From: Vibrio azureus
Lineage (GTDB): Bacteria > Pseudomonadota > Gammaproteobacteria > Enterobacterales > Vibrionaceae
DNA length: 64,000 bases
Reading direction: 5' to 3'
Assembly: GCF_002849855.1 (NCBI RefSeq)
Contig: NZ_CP018616.1
Coordinates: forward strand, 1,426,001 to 1,490,000
The position numbers and the translations under genes are program-made. Position 1 is the first letter of the stretch. Each line of letters starts with the position of its first letter. Positions 28,054-37,260 of this stretch are shown here, in pieces. The notes below the pieces were generated by a model that saw only the letters and a list, made by a program, of their open reading frames with translations, was not told where the DNA came from and did not search any database.

Positions 28054-28228
28054 GTATAACTTTCTGTTACTATGTCTATTGCTTATTTGAAGTGCAAAAA
28101 TGTTTGAACAAGAACGCTTGTTCTGGAACAGGTATTTTTAGGTCATTTGGGTTGACATGAGTATAGTGACTCAATTTAAATAACTCGGCAAGCCACTCAT
28201 AAAAGAAGTAAGAAGAGAGTATCTTTAG

Positions 28229-28795
28229 ATGCGTTTATTGTTTCGTTTTACGATCATTTTAATTGCTTTTATAGCAATCTTATTAGGTACTATGGCTTGG
28301 AAGATGACGCCTCAGCAAGAGTTTTTAAGTCGAGGTATGCAATGGAAATGGCATTGGGAATATTTCATACCTTTTAGTAATGGGATTCAAGTGACGCGTA
28401 CAAAAGATACAAGGCAGCTATTGTTAAGACGCGTCTACCTTGAAGAATCTGTTGCTGTTTTTTTAGGCACCACTCTGGATAATAAATTAGAAATAGACAT
28501 CTTGGCTGAAGATCATTGTACTAAAGGGGATATTAAATGGATTGCATTATCAGTGAACCACAAGAAAAGATCTCACCGCCCAATGGAGTGTGAAACCTCA
28601 GGAGAGAGTTATTTATACCGATATATTGCGTCGAACATCAGCAGCATAGAGATTGGTATCAACGAGTTCTATATTCGAGAAGACTTTAATAATTGGCCAG
28701 CCCATGAACTAAAAGCTGATCAATTTAGGCAGCAGCACTCAACGTTTTTTAGGAACCAAGAAGGTCACAACGATGAGCGCTGGTTAAGGGATTGA
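28229..28795 (+). CDS. Hypothetical membrane-anchored protein
   Basis: 188 aa, not recognised. One N-terminal transmembrane segment (about 5-24, FTIILIAFIAILLGTMAW) is followed by a charged, probably periplasmic domain with tryptophan-rich MQWKWHWEYFIPF and two cysteines (DHCTKG, MECETS) that could pair. A weak purine-rich stretch precedes the ATG. It is a single gene between divergent and convergent neighbours, so context gives no role. Confidence 0.65.
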   Translation: MRLLFRFTIILIAFIAILLGTMAWKMTPQQEFLSRGMQWKWHWEYFIPFSNGIQVTRTKDTRQLLLRRVYLEESVAVFLGTTLDNKLEIDILAEDHCTKGDIKWIALSVNHKKRSHRPMECETSGESYLYRYIASNISSIEIGINEFYIREDFNNWPAHELKADQFRQQHSTFFRNQEGHNDERWLRD

Positions 28796-28812
28796 TTTTC
28801 AAAATCAGAAAA

Positions 28813-29274
28813 CTAACGCCTTGCAAGTAAGGTTGTACGTTTTGTCCTATTATTATAGACAAGTGAGAAGTCTTTATTTCTGAACAAAAGAGTATACTCA
28901 ATATTAACGGTTTCATCTTCTAGCAGTAAGTAGGGTGATAATACCGAATGATTCAAAAGCGCACGCACTTCTTCAAGGGAAAGTAGATTTATTTTTCCCA
29001 AGATTGAAAAATTTGAGTTTGCAAACGTTTCTAGTTCACCTTTAAAGCGCATAACAATGGGTTTGGAAAGTGAGGCATTGCTTAAAGAAGCGATATGAAT
29101 GACCTTACCATTACGGATTTTTGTAACCCCCTCCATGCGGACAGGCTTGCTCGTCGAAAAAAGCTCGACGGAGCGTTGGTAAAACTCTGCTTCTTCAATG
29201 TTATGCTGATAGGGCAGCTGCCAGACTACGACTAAAAGAATAGATGAGATAAAGATTGCAAAATATGGCTTCAC
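28813..29274 (-). CDS. ToxS/VtrC-like periplasmic partner of the upstream regulator
   Basis: 153 aa. One N-terminal transmembrane helix (about 5-20) precedes a periplasmic beta-rich domain. Its ATG overlaps the stop of the ToxR-like gene by 4 nt, so the two are translationally coupled. Gene order, overlap and size (VtrA about 250 and VtrC about 160 aa) resemble the bile-salt-sensing VtrA/VtrC pair and, more broadly, ToxR/ToxS and TcpP/TcpH. Such small partners stabilise the regulator or complete its ligand pocket. Sequence identity to any named family was not tested. Confidence 0.62.
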   Translation of the reverse strand: MKPYFAIFISSILLVVVWQLPYQHNIEEAEFYQRSVELFSTSKPVRMEGVTKIRNGKVIHIASLSNASLSKPIVMRFKGELETFANSNFSILGKINLLSLEEVRALLNHSVLSPYLLLEDETVNIEYTLLFRNKDFSLVYNNRTKRTTLLARR

Positions 29275-30035
29275 AGTTCCGTTTCCTTGATAAATTCTTT
29301 GATTTCGTTTGAAACTTGATCAAGTTGGCTCTCTTTGAAATAGATATTGATCGATTTTTTAGACTTTTTGCTTAACCACGCAAGGGTAGAGTAGTTTTCA
29401 CTTCTATCAATGAAAACGGCACAATCACATTGGTTTTCAGAAAGAAAGGTCAGCATATTTTTATCTGGTTGTTGATCAATATCTTGGAAAACCTCCAACT
29501 TCCCTACCTGATAGTTTTTAATGTATTGCTTACCATCATGGTAACTCAGTTCAGTTTGAAATTTATTAAATCCAATGTAACTTGCTAGTATCAGCAAAGA
29601 GACTGAAATTGAATATAATGCCGTGTTTTTATGGGGCTTTAATTGGTTTGCAGTAGGTAGAAAGGCTTTAGGTTGAGGTTTGACAATATCGTGAATAGTT
29701 TGAGCTTCAGGCACTGTCTTTGAGACGGCAGAAGACTCTTTTTTATCAATGACGACATTGCTTGCTAATCGGTAACCAATTTTCGGAACAGTGATAATGG
29801 GTGACTCTTTTATACCCAATTTAATAAATGTCTGTCTCAGGACGCTGATACTCTTAGCGAGTGAGGTTTCTCCAATGTATTCGCTTTCCCAAGCATGTTG
29901 AATTATGAACTGTTTTTTTACCACATCAGGTGAGTGTTCAAGTAAGACGGAAAGAATTTGAGACTCTCGGTATCCTACTTTAATTGTTCTTATTGAATTG
30001 GATAATGTGTTTTTAATAGGGTCATATAAGATCAT
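29271..30035 (-). CDS. ToxR-like membrane-bound winged-helix regulator
   Basis: 254 aa. The N-terminal about 100 residues are an OmpR/ToxR-type winged helix (VGYRESQILSVLLEHSPDVV, GETSLAKSISVLRQTFIKLG and the wing TVPKIGYRLAS). A Pro/Gln-rich cytoplasmic linker, one transmembrane helix (about 148-164) and a roughly 85-residue periplasmic sensor follow. There is no receiver domain, so signals would reach DNA directly through the membrane. This is the ToxR/CadC/VtrA one-component design. It is followed by an overlapping partner gene. Targets are unknown; the VtrA paradigm controls type III secretion, but no such genes are in the window. Confidence 0.82.
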   Translation of the reverse strand: MILYDPIKNTLSNSIRTIKVGYRESQILSVLLEHSPDVVKKQFIIQHAWESEYIGETSLAKSISVLRQTFIKLGIKESPIITVPKIGYRLASNVVIDKKESSAVSKTVPEAQTIHDIVKPQPKAFLPTANQLKPHKNTALYSISVSLLILASYIGFNKFQTELSYHDGKQYIKNYQVGKLEVFQDIDQQPDKNMLTFLSENQCDCAVFIDRSENYSTLAWLSKKSKKSINIYFKESQLDQVSNEIKEFIKETEL

Positions 30036-30256
30036 AAATTACTGTTTATATCCAATCACTGAAATTATTACTCATTTGGAAACCTTCAAATTGCATTAGG
30101 TTTTCGTGCATTAGAAGATTCTCATTTTATAATAAATATTAAATATTGATTCATTATATAAAATAAAACCATATAAGCTGTTTAGATGCAACTTTTGCCT
30201 TGATTGAATAGTTATTTATCAATACTGCTTCACAATACGGTGATTTTAAGCCCTAA

Positions 30257-30287
30257 TGAAAAAGCCCAAAGAAATTTCTTTGGGCTT
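30257..30287 (-). terminator. Terminator of the symporter gene
   Basis: A perfect 26-bp palindrome, AAGCCCAAAGAAA / TTTCTTTGGGCTT, gives a T run on the minus strand just past the symporter stop codon. Confidence 0.85.
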
Positions 30288-30322
30288 AAGTCCTATTCAT
30301 TCAAAACGGGTTAAAGTTGTTT

Positions 30323-31699
30323 TTATGCATTAAGCTGTCTCGTCGGAACAGAGCTGAAGTTTGATGCGAAAAAGAGCTTTGTTTCTTGTAGTACGATGTG
30401 CCTTAGTGCAATTAAGCCAATTAAATTAGGAATTGCCATTAATCCATTGACGATGTCGGCCAGTATCCAAATGATATCTAAGTGGAGGAAAGCACCAGAA
30501 GCAACCAAACTTATAAATAAGAGTTTATAAGGAAGCACTGCCTTAGTGCCAAAAAGATAGACAACACATCTTTCACCATAATAATTCCAGCCTAGAATAG
30601 TGGTAAATGCGAAGAACATCAGTCCAATAGAGACAAGCATTGGGCCAAATGTTGGTGCATTAAGCCCAACAGAAAATGCATGAGTAGTCATGGCGGCACC
30701 AGAGAGATCAGTTTGCCAAGCCCCGGTCAGAATGAGAGTCAGTCCAGTCATGGTACAGATAATGATCGTATCAAAGAAGGTTCCCGTCATGGATATGAGA
30801 CCTTGTTTTACACATGAGTCCGTCTTGGCAGCGGCGGCAGCCATTGGTGCACTTCCCAAACCAGATTCATTTGAAAACATCCCTCGAGAAATTCCCGATT
30901 GTATGGCAAGCATGATACTTGCTCCTAAAAAACCGCCAGTGGCAGCCGTTTGAGTAAAGGCAGAAACAAAGACTAATTTAACGGCATTGAGCAATTGTTC
31001 TGCATTCATAAAGAGAACACAGATACATGAAAGAACGTAAAAGAGCGCCATTGTTGGTACGACTTTACCCGCCACATTAGCGATAGATTGAATGCCTCCA
31101 AGCGTAACTACAGCAACGAGAATAGTAAGAATAAATGCTGCCAAATTACGATTTGCACCGAGAGAGATCTCGCTAGCATCTAAAATCGCATTGACTTGCG
31201 GAAAAGTACCTATACCAAAGCAAGCGACACCTAGAGCAAAAATTGCAAACATAACAGCAAGCCATTTAGAGCCCATACCGTATTCTAGATAATACATAGG
31301 GCCACCTGTCATTTGGCCATTTTCATCGGTACGGCGATATTTAACGGCGAGCAAACACTCCGCATACTTGGTTGCCATGCCAAATAACGCAGCCAACCAC
31401 ATCCAAAATAACGCACCAGGCCCACCGAGTTGTATTGCGGTAGCGACTCCAACGATATTACCTGTGCCTATTGTTGCAGATAAAGCCGTGCATAAAGCGG
31501 CAAAGCTTGAGACATCCCCTTGTTTACTTGACGATGTGTCTTTTTTAAATACCATCGCTAAAGCGGTCGGTAAATGTCTAAACTGAATCAGACCAAGTCG
31601 AAACGTAAAATAGATTCCGGTGCCCACAAGTAATAAGAGTAGTGGAGGTCCCCAAACGAAATCGTCAATGATTTGAAGTAAAAATTGTAAGTCTTGCAT
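30323..31699 (-). CDS. Alanine/glycine:cation symporter family protein
   Basis: 458 aa, about eleven transmembrane helices. It is the AGCS (DagA-like) family, with the hallmark N-terminal TFRLGLIQFRHL, the SATIGTGNIVGVA loop, GGPMYYLEYGMG and SGISRGMFSNESGLGSAPMAAAAA. It imports alanine or glycine with Na+ or H+ across the inner membrane. AAGGGG precedes the ATG. A tandem glycine riboswitch in the leader points to glycine as the physiological signal, as known for the V. cholerae homologue VC1422. Confidence 0.93.
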   Translation of the reverse strand: MQDLQFLLQIIDDFVWGPPLLLLLVGTGIYFTFRLGLIQFRHLPTALAMVFKKDTSSSKQGDVSSFAALCTALSATIGTGNIVGVATAIQLGGPGALFWMWLAALFGMATKYAECLLAVKYRRTDENGQMTGGPMYYLEYGMGSKWLAVMFAIFALGVACFGIGTFPQVNAILDASEISLGANRNLAAFILTILVAVVTLGGIQSIANVAGKVVPTMALFYVLSCICVLFMNAEQLLNAVKLVFVSAFTQTAATGGFLGASIMLAIQSGISRGMFSNESGLGSAPMAAAAAKTDSCVKQGLISMTGTFFDTIIICTMTGLTLILTGAWQTDLSGAAMTTHAFSVGLNAPTFGPMLVSIGLMFFAFTTILGWNYYGERCVVYLFGTKAVLPYKLLFISLVASGAFLHLDIIWILADIVNGLMAIPNLIGLIALRHIVLQETKLFFASNFSSVPTRQLNA

Positions 31700-31827
31700 G
31701 ATTTCCCCTTAATAAAACAACTAATAAGGAGAAGAGTGAAAGGCAGAGATTAAAACTCTCAAGCATAGCTAAGCTATCTAAGTTGGTGAGTGACCAAATA
31801 TCGGTAATAGTTAGGTTGTTACTTTCC

Positions 31828-32045
31828 ACTCCTCTGTCCTTTTGCCTGAGAGTTTCACTCGTCCAAGAGGATCGAGCTTGCTCCTTCGGCGACCGATTTA
31901 ACGGTTCTCTCCAGAGGTTCCTCCAACGACAGTCCCTGCTACCGGGGTAGCACCTGAAATAGTTAATTCTTCGGCGGGTTAAACTAAATAGATGTTATTA
32001 TTTAGTTGATAACCACTCTCCTGCAGTCTTCATCGGAACATTTAC
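31828..32045 (-). promoter_or_regulatory. Tandem glycine riboswitch (two aptamers)
   Basis: On the minus strand two gcvT-type aptamers occur in a row. The first runs from GGAGAG (near 32020) through CCGCCGAAG to CAGGGACTGTC. The second has GGAGAGA, CGCCGAAGGAGCAA and CTCTCAGGCAAAAGGACAGAG, the canonical conserved core. A leader with CGATGAAGACTGCAGGAGAG resembles the kink-turn that links leader and interaptamer segments in V. cholerae VCI-II. It precedes the symporter gene by about 130 nt. Glycine binding should regulate the transporter; the direction of regulation cannot be read with certainty. Confidence 0.95.
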
Positions 32046-32192
32046 TCAAAAAAAGAGTAAAGGTAAGTTGATGATGCTGGTCATCATCAACTCGTGAAAT
32101 GTATCATGTTTTGTTTTTATTTCAATAAATAAATGATATTTATACTCAAGCGCCTGAGTCAATTTGGATATAAAATAAACTTTAGGTGGTGT

Positions 32193-32205
32193 TATACCCA
32201 AGTGG
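32193..32205. repeat. Half of the dispersed palindrome
   Basis: TATACCCAAGTGG matches the outer end of the repeat family, but no facing arm follows. It is a probable remnant. Confidence 0.5.
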
Positions 32206-32271
32206 TCTTCGTAAAATGAGATACAATCACTCTTTTGCCGAGCGTGTTCGGTGTTGTCAATGGAGGGAAAT

Positions 32272-32430
32272 ATGACCAGATTATTTGCGATAGTATTATT
32301 GATTGGGTTCGCTTTCGTGCTTTTTCGTTATCGTACTAACGAGAAAGTACAAAAATGGACAGTTATCTCTTTGATTGGTCTATTCATCATATATACTGCA
32401 TCTCTTGTGATTGCAGAGCTCTCACGTTAA
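32272..32430 (+). CDS. Small two-helix membrane protein (52 aa)
   Basis: A 52-aa frame beginning MTRLFAIVLLIGFAFVLFRY and ending VIAELSR. Two hydrophobic helices (about 3-18 and 31-48) are joined by a short basic loop (RYRTNEKVQK), suggesting an inner-membrane hairpin. A strong GGAGGG 4 nt before the ATG supports translation. It ends 22 nt before the next gene, so they are likely co-transcribed. Function unknown. Confidence 0.72.
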   Translation: MTRLFAIVLLIGFAFVLFRYRTNEKVQKWTVISLIGLFIIYTASLVIAELSR

Positions 32431-32452
32431 CTTAAACATTTTGGAGACAAAA

Positions 32453-33190
32453 GTGACTTCTCAGCAGAATATTGATGATCAGGATGATGACGTTGTTGTA
32501 ATAGAGGAACGTGATAAGCGTACTCCGATATACATCGCTATTGGCGTCATATTAGGTGTTGCACTTGGCGGCGTTCTTGGGGCGACACTGACTTCAAACC
32601 AATGGGAGTCAACCTATCAATCTTTGGATGAAAAATATCAAGCATTAGAAAGCACTAAAGTGGCGTTGTTGTCTCAAGTTAAAGAACGAGAAGCAGGCTT
32701 AGATAAAGAAGTCGACAGCAAAGTCATGGTTGTGCTTAACAAAAAGCAACAAGAGTTTGAATCCAATCTTCAGGCGCTCGAGTTGAAAATGACAGAGCTT
32801 GGTAAGGTTAATGACTCTCTAAAAGCTCAAATCGAACAGCAAAATGAAAAGCTGAATCTGTCCAAAAATGAGAATCTAAAGTTAAATCGCCAAGCAGATA
32901 GGCAAGCAACCATTTTTGAACGCTCGCGAGAGGTTTTTCGGAAGGAACTGAAAGTGTCTCAGGAACTTGAAGCCTTCGAGAAAGAGCGTGAAACCTTGCT
33001 ACTTAAAATAGAAAAATTACGTAAAGAGTGTGATGTTTTTTTAGAGGGGACATCTTGGGACATTAAGGCTGACGTTTGTGATAAACATGACGAAGCAAAT
33101 TCCCGTTTGAGCCAATTAGATCAACTGATTGAAGTCAACAAATTAGATTTAGAGCATATCAAAGCGATCACTGATGATATGGGGTTATAG
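32453..33190 (+). CDS. Membrane-anchored coiled-coil protein
   Basis: 245 aa. An acidic N-terminus (DDQDDDVVVIEERD) is followed by one transmembrane helix (about 29-48, glycine-rich IGVILGVALGGVLGATL). A long Glu/Lys/Leu coiled coil (about 55-200) and a short tail with two cysteines come after it. GTG 32453 is chosen because GGAGA lies 5 nt upstream. I recall similar Vibrio proteins being labelled as chromosome partitioning ParA; no Walker motif is present, so that label would be wrong. Role unknown, possibly an envelope scaffold. Confidence 0.75.
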   Translation: MTSQQNIDDQDDDVVVIEERDKRTPIYIAIGVILGVALGGVLGATLTSNQWESTYQSLDEKYQALESTKVALLSQVKEREAGLDKEVDSKVMVVLNKKQQEFESNLQALELKMTELGKVNDSLKAQIEQQNEKLNLSKNENLKLNRQADRQATIFERSREVFRKELKVSQELEAFEKERETLLLKIEKLRKECDVFLEGTSWDIKADVCDKHDEANSRLSQLDQLIEVNKLDLEHIKAITDDMGL

Positions 33191-33324
33191 CTGAGATGGG
33201 CTCATAGTTCTAGATCGGCAAATCAAATGCACAAAGTGCTTAAAAGTACTCTATGCTGAACGCATTCTCCAAACTCGAGTCATTTGCACCCTAGCCACTA
33301 AAGGCGAACTCAATGTGACGTTTA

Positions 33325-33357
33325 AAGGAGCTCAAAGCGAGCTCCTTATTTTTCTTT
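33325..33357 (+). terminator. Rho-independent terminator between convergent genes
   Basis: AAGGAGCTC / GAGCTCCTT stem with a 5-nt loop followed by ATTTTTCTTT. It serves the coiled-coil gene and may also work for the decarboxylase on the other strand. Confidence 0.85.
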
Positions 33358-33371
33358 GGGAAATGGAATAC

Positions 33372-35693
33372 TTATCTGAGCAGTTGTGGCAACTCTTCTT
33401 CAGGTTGCTTGATGCACATTACATGATACATTCCATCAATAACTTCCGTTCCTTCTGTTTCGTGCTCAAATCCCGGGAATTCTTTATCCCATACTTCTAA
33501 GCAGTGAAGGTAAGTAATCTGTGGACTGTCATCGTTACCGAAGTTTTCACCAGACATTAGCATTGGTATTCCTGGTGGATAAGGAATAATCGCATTGGCT
33601 GCAATACGGTGTGCAAGTTGATCGGATGGCACCATTTCGACATTATTATCTACAATCGACTCAAAGGCATCCCTTGGTGTCATCATCGCTTGTGGAAGAG
33701 TTGAGTATGCCAAATTAAGTTTATCTGATGGGGTATGCTGTTTGAGGTAAGCAAACATTTTTATGCCTAGATCTTTAAGCCCCATTTCAGCATAAACATC
33801 TGGGTGAGATTCAACGAGCTCTGGCAGCACAGATCTCAAAGGACTGTTTTGGTCGTAGTGTTTTTTGAAATGCAACAGAGTATTGACAAGAGTGGCCCAT
33901 TTACCTTTGGTGATACCCATTGAGAAGAGAAACATGATTTGAAAATCGGTGGTTCTTGTTGGAACAATACCAAAGCGTGTTAAGTATTGGGTGACTAATG
34001 CCGCAGGCACCCCAGAGTCGAGTAAATCACCATTTTCACTCATCCCCGGTGCTAAGATACTGACTTTGATTGGGTCAAGCATACACCAGTCCTCTGGCAT
34101 ATCTTTGAAGCCGTGCCATGAATCGGTTGGCTTAAGTACCCAAAAATCTTGGCAAGAAGCTAGAAGTTTTGGATCGGCCTGCTCAAAGGGCATCGTTTGA
34201 CCAGTATTTGGGTCGGTAAAAGACTCTGCATTCCAAGGTTTAAAGAACCAATCTCCTTTATTATCAAACTCACGGTATAAACGCCCCATCGCTTGACGAT
34301 AGTCGACGGCTTCCTGAATGACCTCTTGTGTCAGGGAATAACCATTATTACCAGACATCTGGGAGACCGCAATATCATTTGAAGCACTGATAGCGTAGAG
34401 AGGCGAAGTGGTTGCATGCATCATGTAGGCTTGATTAAAACGCTGGAAATCAATCGCATCTTTACCGTGACGAACATGAATATATGATGCTTGAGATAAG
34501 GCGTTTAAAAGCTTATGTGTGGAGTGGGTAGCGAAAACAGTTGGGCCACTTGATTCTTTCTCTGGCTCATCACGCATTGCAAAATGGTCTTTGTAAATAG
34601 GATTGAACCTTGCGTAACCGTACCAAGCTTCATCGAAGTGGATACGGTTGCTGCTTTCTCCTAACAGTTCTTGAGCTCGTTTAGCGTTATAACATAAGCC
34701 ATCATAAGTACAGTTTGTCACCACGGCATAAACAGGTTTTTGTTGAGAAAAAGCTTCAGTCAGAGGCCCTTCCGCAGCACGACGTTGAAGGGCAAGCTTT
34801 TCCATTTGCTCTGGGTAAATCGGGCCAATGATGCCGTAGCGGTTGCGGGTTGGAACCATATAAATAGGACGTGCACCGGTTAGCATCAGTCCTTGTTCAA
34901 TGGATTTATGACAGTTTCTGTCACAAATCGCTAGGCTATCTTCTCTCATACATACTTGCATGATGGTTCTATTAGCGCCTGAAGTACCAGTTACAAGGGA
35001 GTAGGACTTATCCGCTCCAAATACTTTTGCAGCGAATGCTTCACTGTCACCAAAGTAGCCTGTGTGATCGAGTAATGAGCCTAAAGAACCGCGCTCGATA
35101 CCCATATCCGAACGGAATAATGCTTCACCAAAATGACGATAAAAACGTTGTCCTGCTGGTGTTTTAGTAAAACCGATGCCACCTTGGTGTCCCGGTGCCG
35201 CCCAAGAATATTCGTGGACATCATCGTAATTGAGGATTGCATCCATCAAAGGTGGCATTAATTGCTGTCTATAGCGCTGCATGGCTGCGATAGAGCGGCC
35301 AACAATGAAGTCCGGTGTGTCTTCCAGAATCCAAGCAAACTCGTCAACTCGAGACATCAAGTCGTTACTGACCGCTAAAGTGGTTTTTTTACGCTCTGCC
35401 AACAGAAAGACGGGGACACCTTCTTGACGCTGGTTCAGTTTATCTATTAACTGGAAAAACTTTTCGTTTTCTTGTGTTTCATGCCCCGTCATTCTTGATG
35501 TCAGCATGAAGCAGTCTATGGCGATATTCGCGTTGAATATTGAATAACAGTCATCAAAAGAATTTGCCACCGTGACTTTCACGCCTTCCTTAGAAAACTC
35601 TGCAATCAAGCGCTCTAATGCTTTTTCAATAAAGCCCGTTTCGAGATTATCATTGAAAATAAGAGCATGATTATGTTTGTCATAGTTATTCAT
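33372..35693 (-). CDS. adiA: Biodegradative arginine decarboxylase (AdiA type)
   Basis: 773 aa, fold type I PLP enzyme of the Orn/Lys/Arg decarboxylase group. It has an N-terminal wing/receiver-like domain (1-145), a PLP core with HFDEAW (Asp354) and Schiff-base Lys394 in STHKLLNALSQASYIH, and a C-terminal domain ending in the GFEHETEG signature. The core and C-terminus match E. coli AdiA (Lys386) much better than CadA or SpeF. It converts arginine to agmatine and CO2, consuming a cytoplasmic proton. Its ATG overlaps the antiporter gene's end by 8 nt. Substrate choice is inferred from similarity. Confidence 0.88.
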   Translation of the reverse strand: MNNYDKHNHALIFNDNLETGFIEKALERLIAEFSKEGVKVTVANSFDDCYSIFNANIAIDCFMLTSRMTGHETQENEKFFQLIDKLNQRQEGVPVFLLAERKKTTLAVSNDLMSRVDEFAWILEDTPDFIVGRSIAAMQRYRQQLMPPLMDAILNYDDVHEYSWAAPGHQGGIGFTKTPAGQRFYRHFGEALFRSDMGIERGSLGSLLDHTGYFGDSEAFAAKVFGADKSYSLVTGTSGANRTIMQVCMREDSLAICDRNCHKSIEQGLMLTGARPIYMVPTRNRYGIIGPIYPEQMEKLALQRRAAEGPLTEAFSQQKPVYAVVTNCTYDGLCYNAKRAQELLGESSNRIHFDEAWYGYARFNPIYKDHFAMRDEPEKESSGPTVFATHSTHKLLNALSQASYIHVRHGKDAIDFQRFNQAYMMHATTSPLYAISASNDIAVSQMSGNNGYSLTQEVIQEAVDYRQAMGRLYREFDNKGDWFFKPWNAESFTDPNTGQTMPFEQADPKLLASCQDFWVLKPTDSWHGFKDMPEDWCMLDPIKVSILAPGMSENGDLLDSGVPAALVTQYLTRFGIVPTRTTDFQIMFLFSMGITKGKWATLVNTLLHFKKHYDQNSPLRSVLPELVESHPDVYAEMGLKDLGIKMFAYLKQHTPSDKLNLAYSTLPQAMMTPRDAFESIVDNNVEMVPSDQLAHRIAANAIIPYPPGIPMLMSGENFGNDDSPQITYLHCLEVWDKEFPGFEHETEGTEVIDGMYHVMCIKQPEEELPQLLR

Positions 35694-37071
35694 AAACTGG
35701 TATTCCTTTTTCTATGTTTGAATTAAGGTCGTTGGTGTTGTTTGATGAATTATTGCCTGCTGGTGCAGAGGAAGGGTTGGCATCTCGACTGGCGATAAAG
35801 CCGTAGAAAAAATATCCAAGAAGCGTAATGATGGTTCCATAGAAGACGGATTCTTCTCCGGTGGCATACGCACCATAAATGCTGTACAGGACAGCAATAG
35901 AACCGACAAAGATGGAAACATTGTATTCGGAGCCAGTAATTTTGGCGGAATGGAGGATGGCTCCTAAAGCGGATAAAGAAAGTATATAAGGGACCATATT
36001 GATGAAGACAGCGAGATCAACAAGGACATTAAATTGCTCTAAGAGCGTTGGCGAAATGGTCAATACCGCGAGTAAAAGTTCCAGTATCAACATAATTAAC
36101 ATGCCTTTTACCGGAGCGTTGAAGCGGTTGGTGTCACTGAATATTTTAGGGAACAGATTCATTTCCGCCGCGGCTTTAGACACCTGAGCATTGGTAAATT
36201 GCCAACCTAATAAAGACCCTATACAAGCAATAATGGCGAGAGCAGTGATGAAATGCCCTACAGCAGGGTTAAACATTTGGGCGAAAACTAAACCAAAAGG
36301 AGCATCTGACTTTGACAATAATTCGTTTGGCACAATACCTTGGATGACCGTTGTCGAAGCAATGTAGGTAATCGCAGAGAAAACGGTAGCCAACATACAA
36401 GCGAGAGGAACATTTCTTTTGGGATTTTCTACCGCACCCGAGTTAACCCCTGCAGATTCAATGCCTAGGAAAGCCCATAATGTAAGAGCGATCCCAGAAG
36501 ACATAGCACTCATGATGGACTTATCATGAGGGTTCCAAGCCGCTTCGAATGTTGCAGCGTCAAACCAAAACCAGCCAATGATAGAAACCCCAAGAACTGG
36601 AATAATCACCCCCCAAACGGTCACTGACGAAATCTGCCCAGTGATTTTGGGGCCACGCATATTCGCAACGAGAGTGATGACGAGGATCAGCACAACTCCG
36701 AAGAAGTTGTTGATAGGGGCAGCTTTAAGCCAAGGAATAAACGTTTCTAAATACCCGACGGATGTAACGGCAATGGCGACTGCACTGATGACTAAACAAA
36801 CATAGTAGGTGTAAGAAGCGACAAAGAAACTCGATTTGCCATGTGCTTTTTGGGCATACGCTGACATTCCGCCGTCATCGGTACAATACATGCCACATTT
36901 GGCAAATGTATAAGCAATACACAATGCACCAATAGCCGTTATTCCCCAAGCAAGCAGTGCTATACCTCCAGTCTGTGCCAAGCTTGATGGGAGAAGAATA
37001 ATACCAGATCCCATCATGTTGACCGTAACAATCGTAGTGAGCCCCATCAGGCCCATCTTATTGTTGTCCAT
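35686..37071 (-). CDS. PotE-like amino acid/polyamine antiporter
   Basis: 461 aa, twelve transmembrane helices of the APC superfamily. NMMGSGIILLP, KITGQISSVTVWGVIIPV, TLWAFLGIESA, VENPKRNVP and GSLLGWQFTNAQV match the putrescine-ornithine antiporter PotE more closely than AdiC or CadB. GAGGTG precedes the ATG. It is upstream of and overlapping with the AdiA-type decarboxylase, so it probably exchanges the decarboxylase's substrate for its product (arginine for agmatine, or ornithine for putrescine) in acid resistance. The exact pair is unproven. Confidence 0.85.
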   Translation of the reverse strand: MDNNKMGLMGLTTIVTVNMMGSGIILLPSSLAQTGGIALLAWGITAIGALCIAYTFAKCGMYCTDDGGMSAYAQKAHGKSSFFVASYTYYVCLVISAVAIAVTSVGYLETFIPWLKAAPINNFFGVVLILVITLVANMRGPKITGQISSVTVWGVIIPVLGVSIIGWFWFDAATFEAAWNPHDKSIMSAMSSGIALTLWAFLGIESAGVNSGAVENPKRNVPLACMLATVFSAITYIASTTVIQGIVPNELLSKSDAPFGLVFAQMFNPAVGHFITALAIIACIGSLLGWQFTNAQVSKAAAEMNLFPKIFSDTNRFNAPVKGMLIMLILELLLAVLTISPTLLEQFNVLVDLAVFINMVPYILSLSALGAILHSAKITGSEYNVSIFVGSIAVLYSIYGAYATGEESVFYGTIITLLGYFFYGFIASRDANPSSAPAGNNSSNNTNDLNSNIEKGIPVYE

Positions 37072-37104
37072 TTTTCACCTCGTTTGAGATATTAAAATTA
37101 AAAA

Positions 37105-37120
37105 GCACGATAATACGTGC
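37105..37120. promoter_or_regulatory. Small palindrome in the antiporter leader
   Basis: GCACG-ATAATA-CGTGC lies about 35 nt before the antiporter start codon. It could be a regulator site or a leader hairpin; no matching family is recognised. Confidence 0.35.
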
Positions 37121-37260
37121 ACTATGGTATGCAATTTGTAGTATATGATTATGGTTCTGTACAATGTTTGATGAAAAAGTTATGTACTTAAATCACTGGG
37201 GGGAGGATTTTTAAAGGAGAGTAGTAGGGGCGTTTGAAACTAATGAAGAAAAGAGAATTA

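Noticed and set aside
32453..33190. ParA-type partition ATPase label
   Set aside because: No Walker A or B motif; the protein is a transmembrane helix plus coiled coil.
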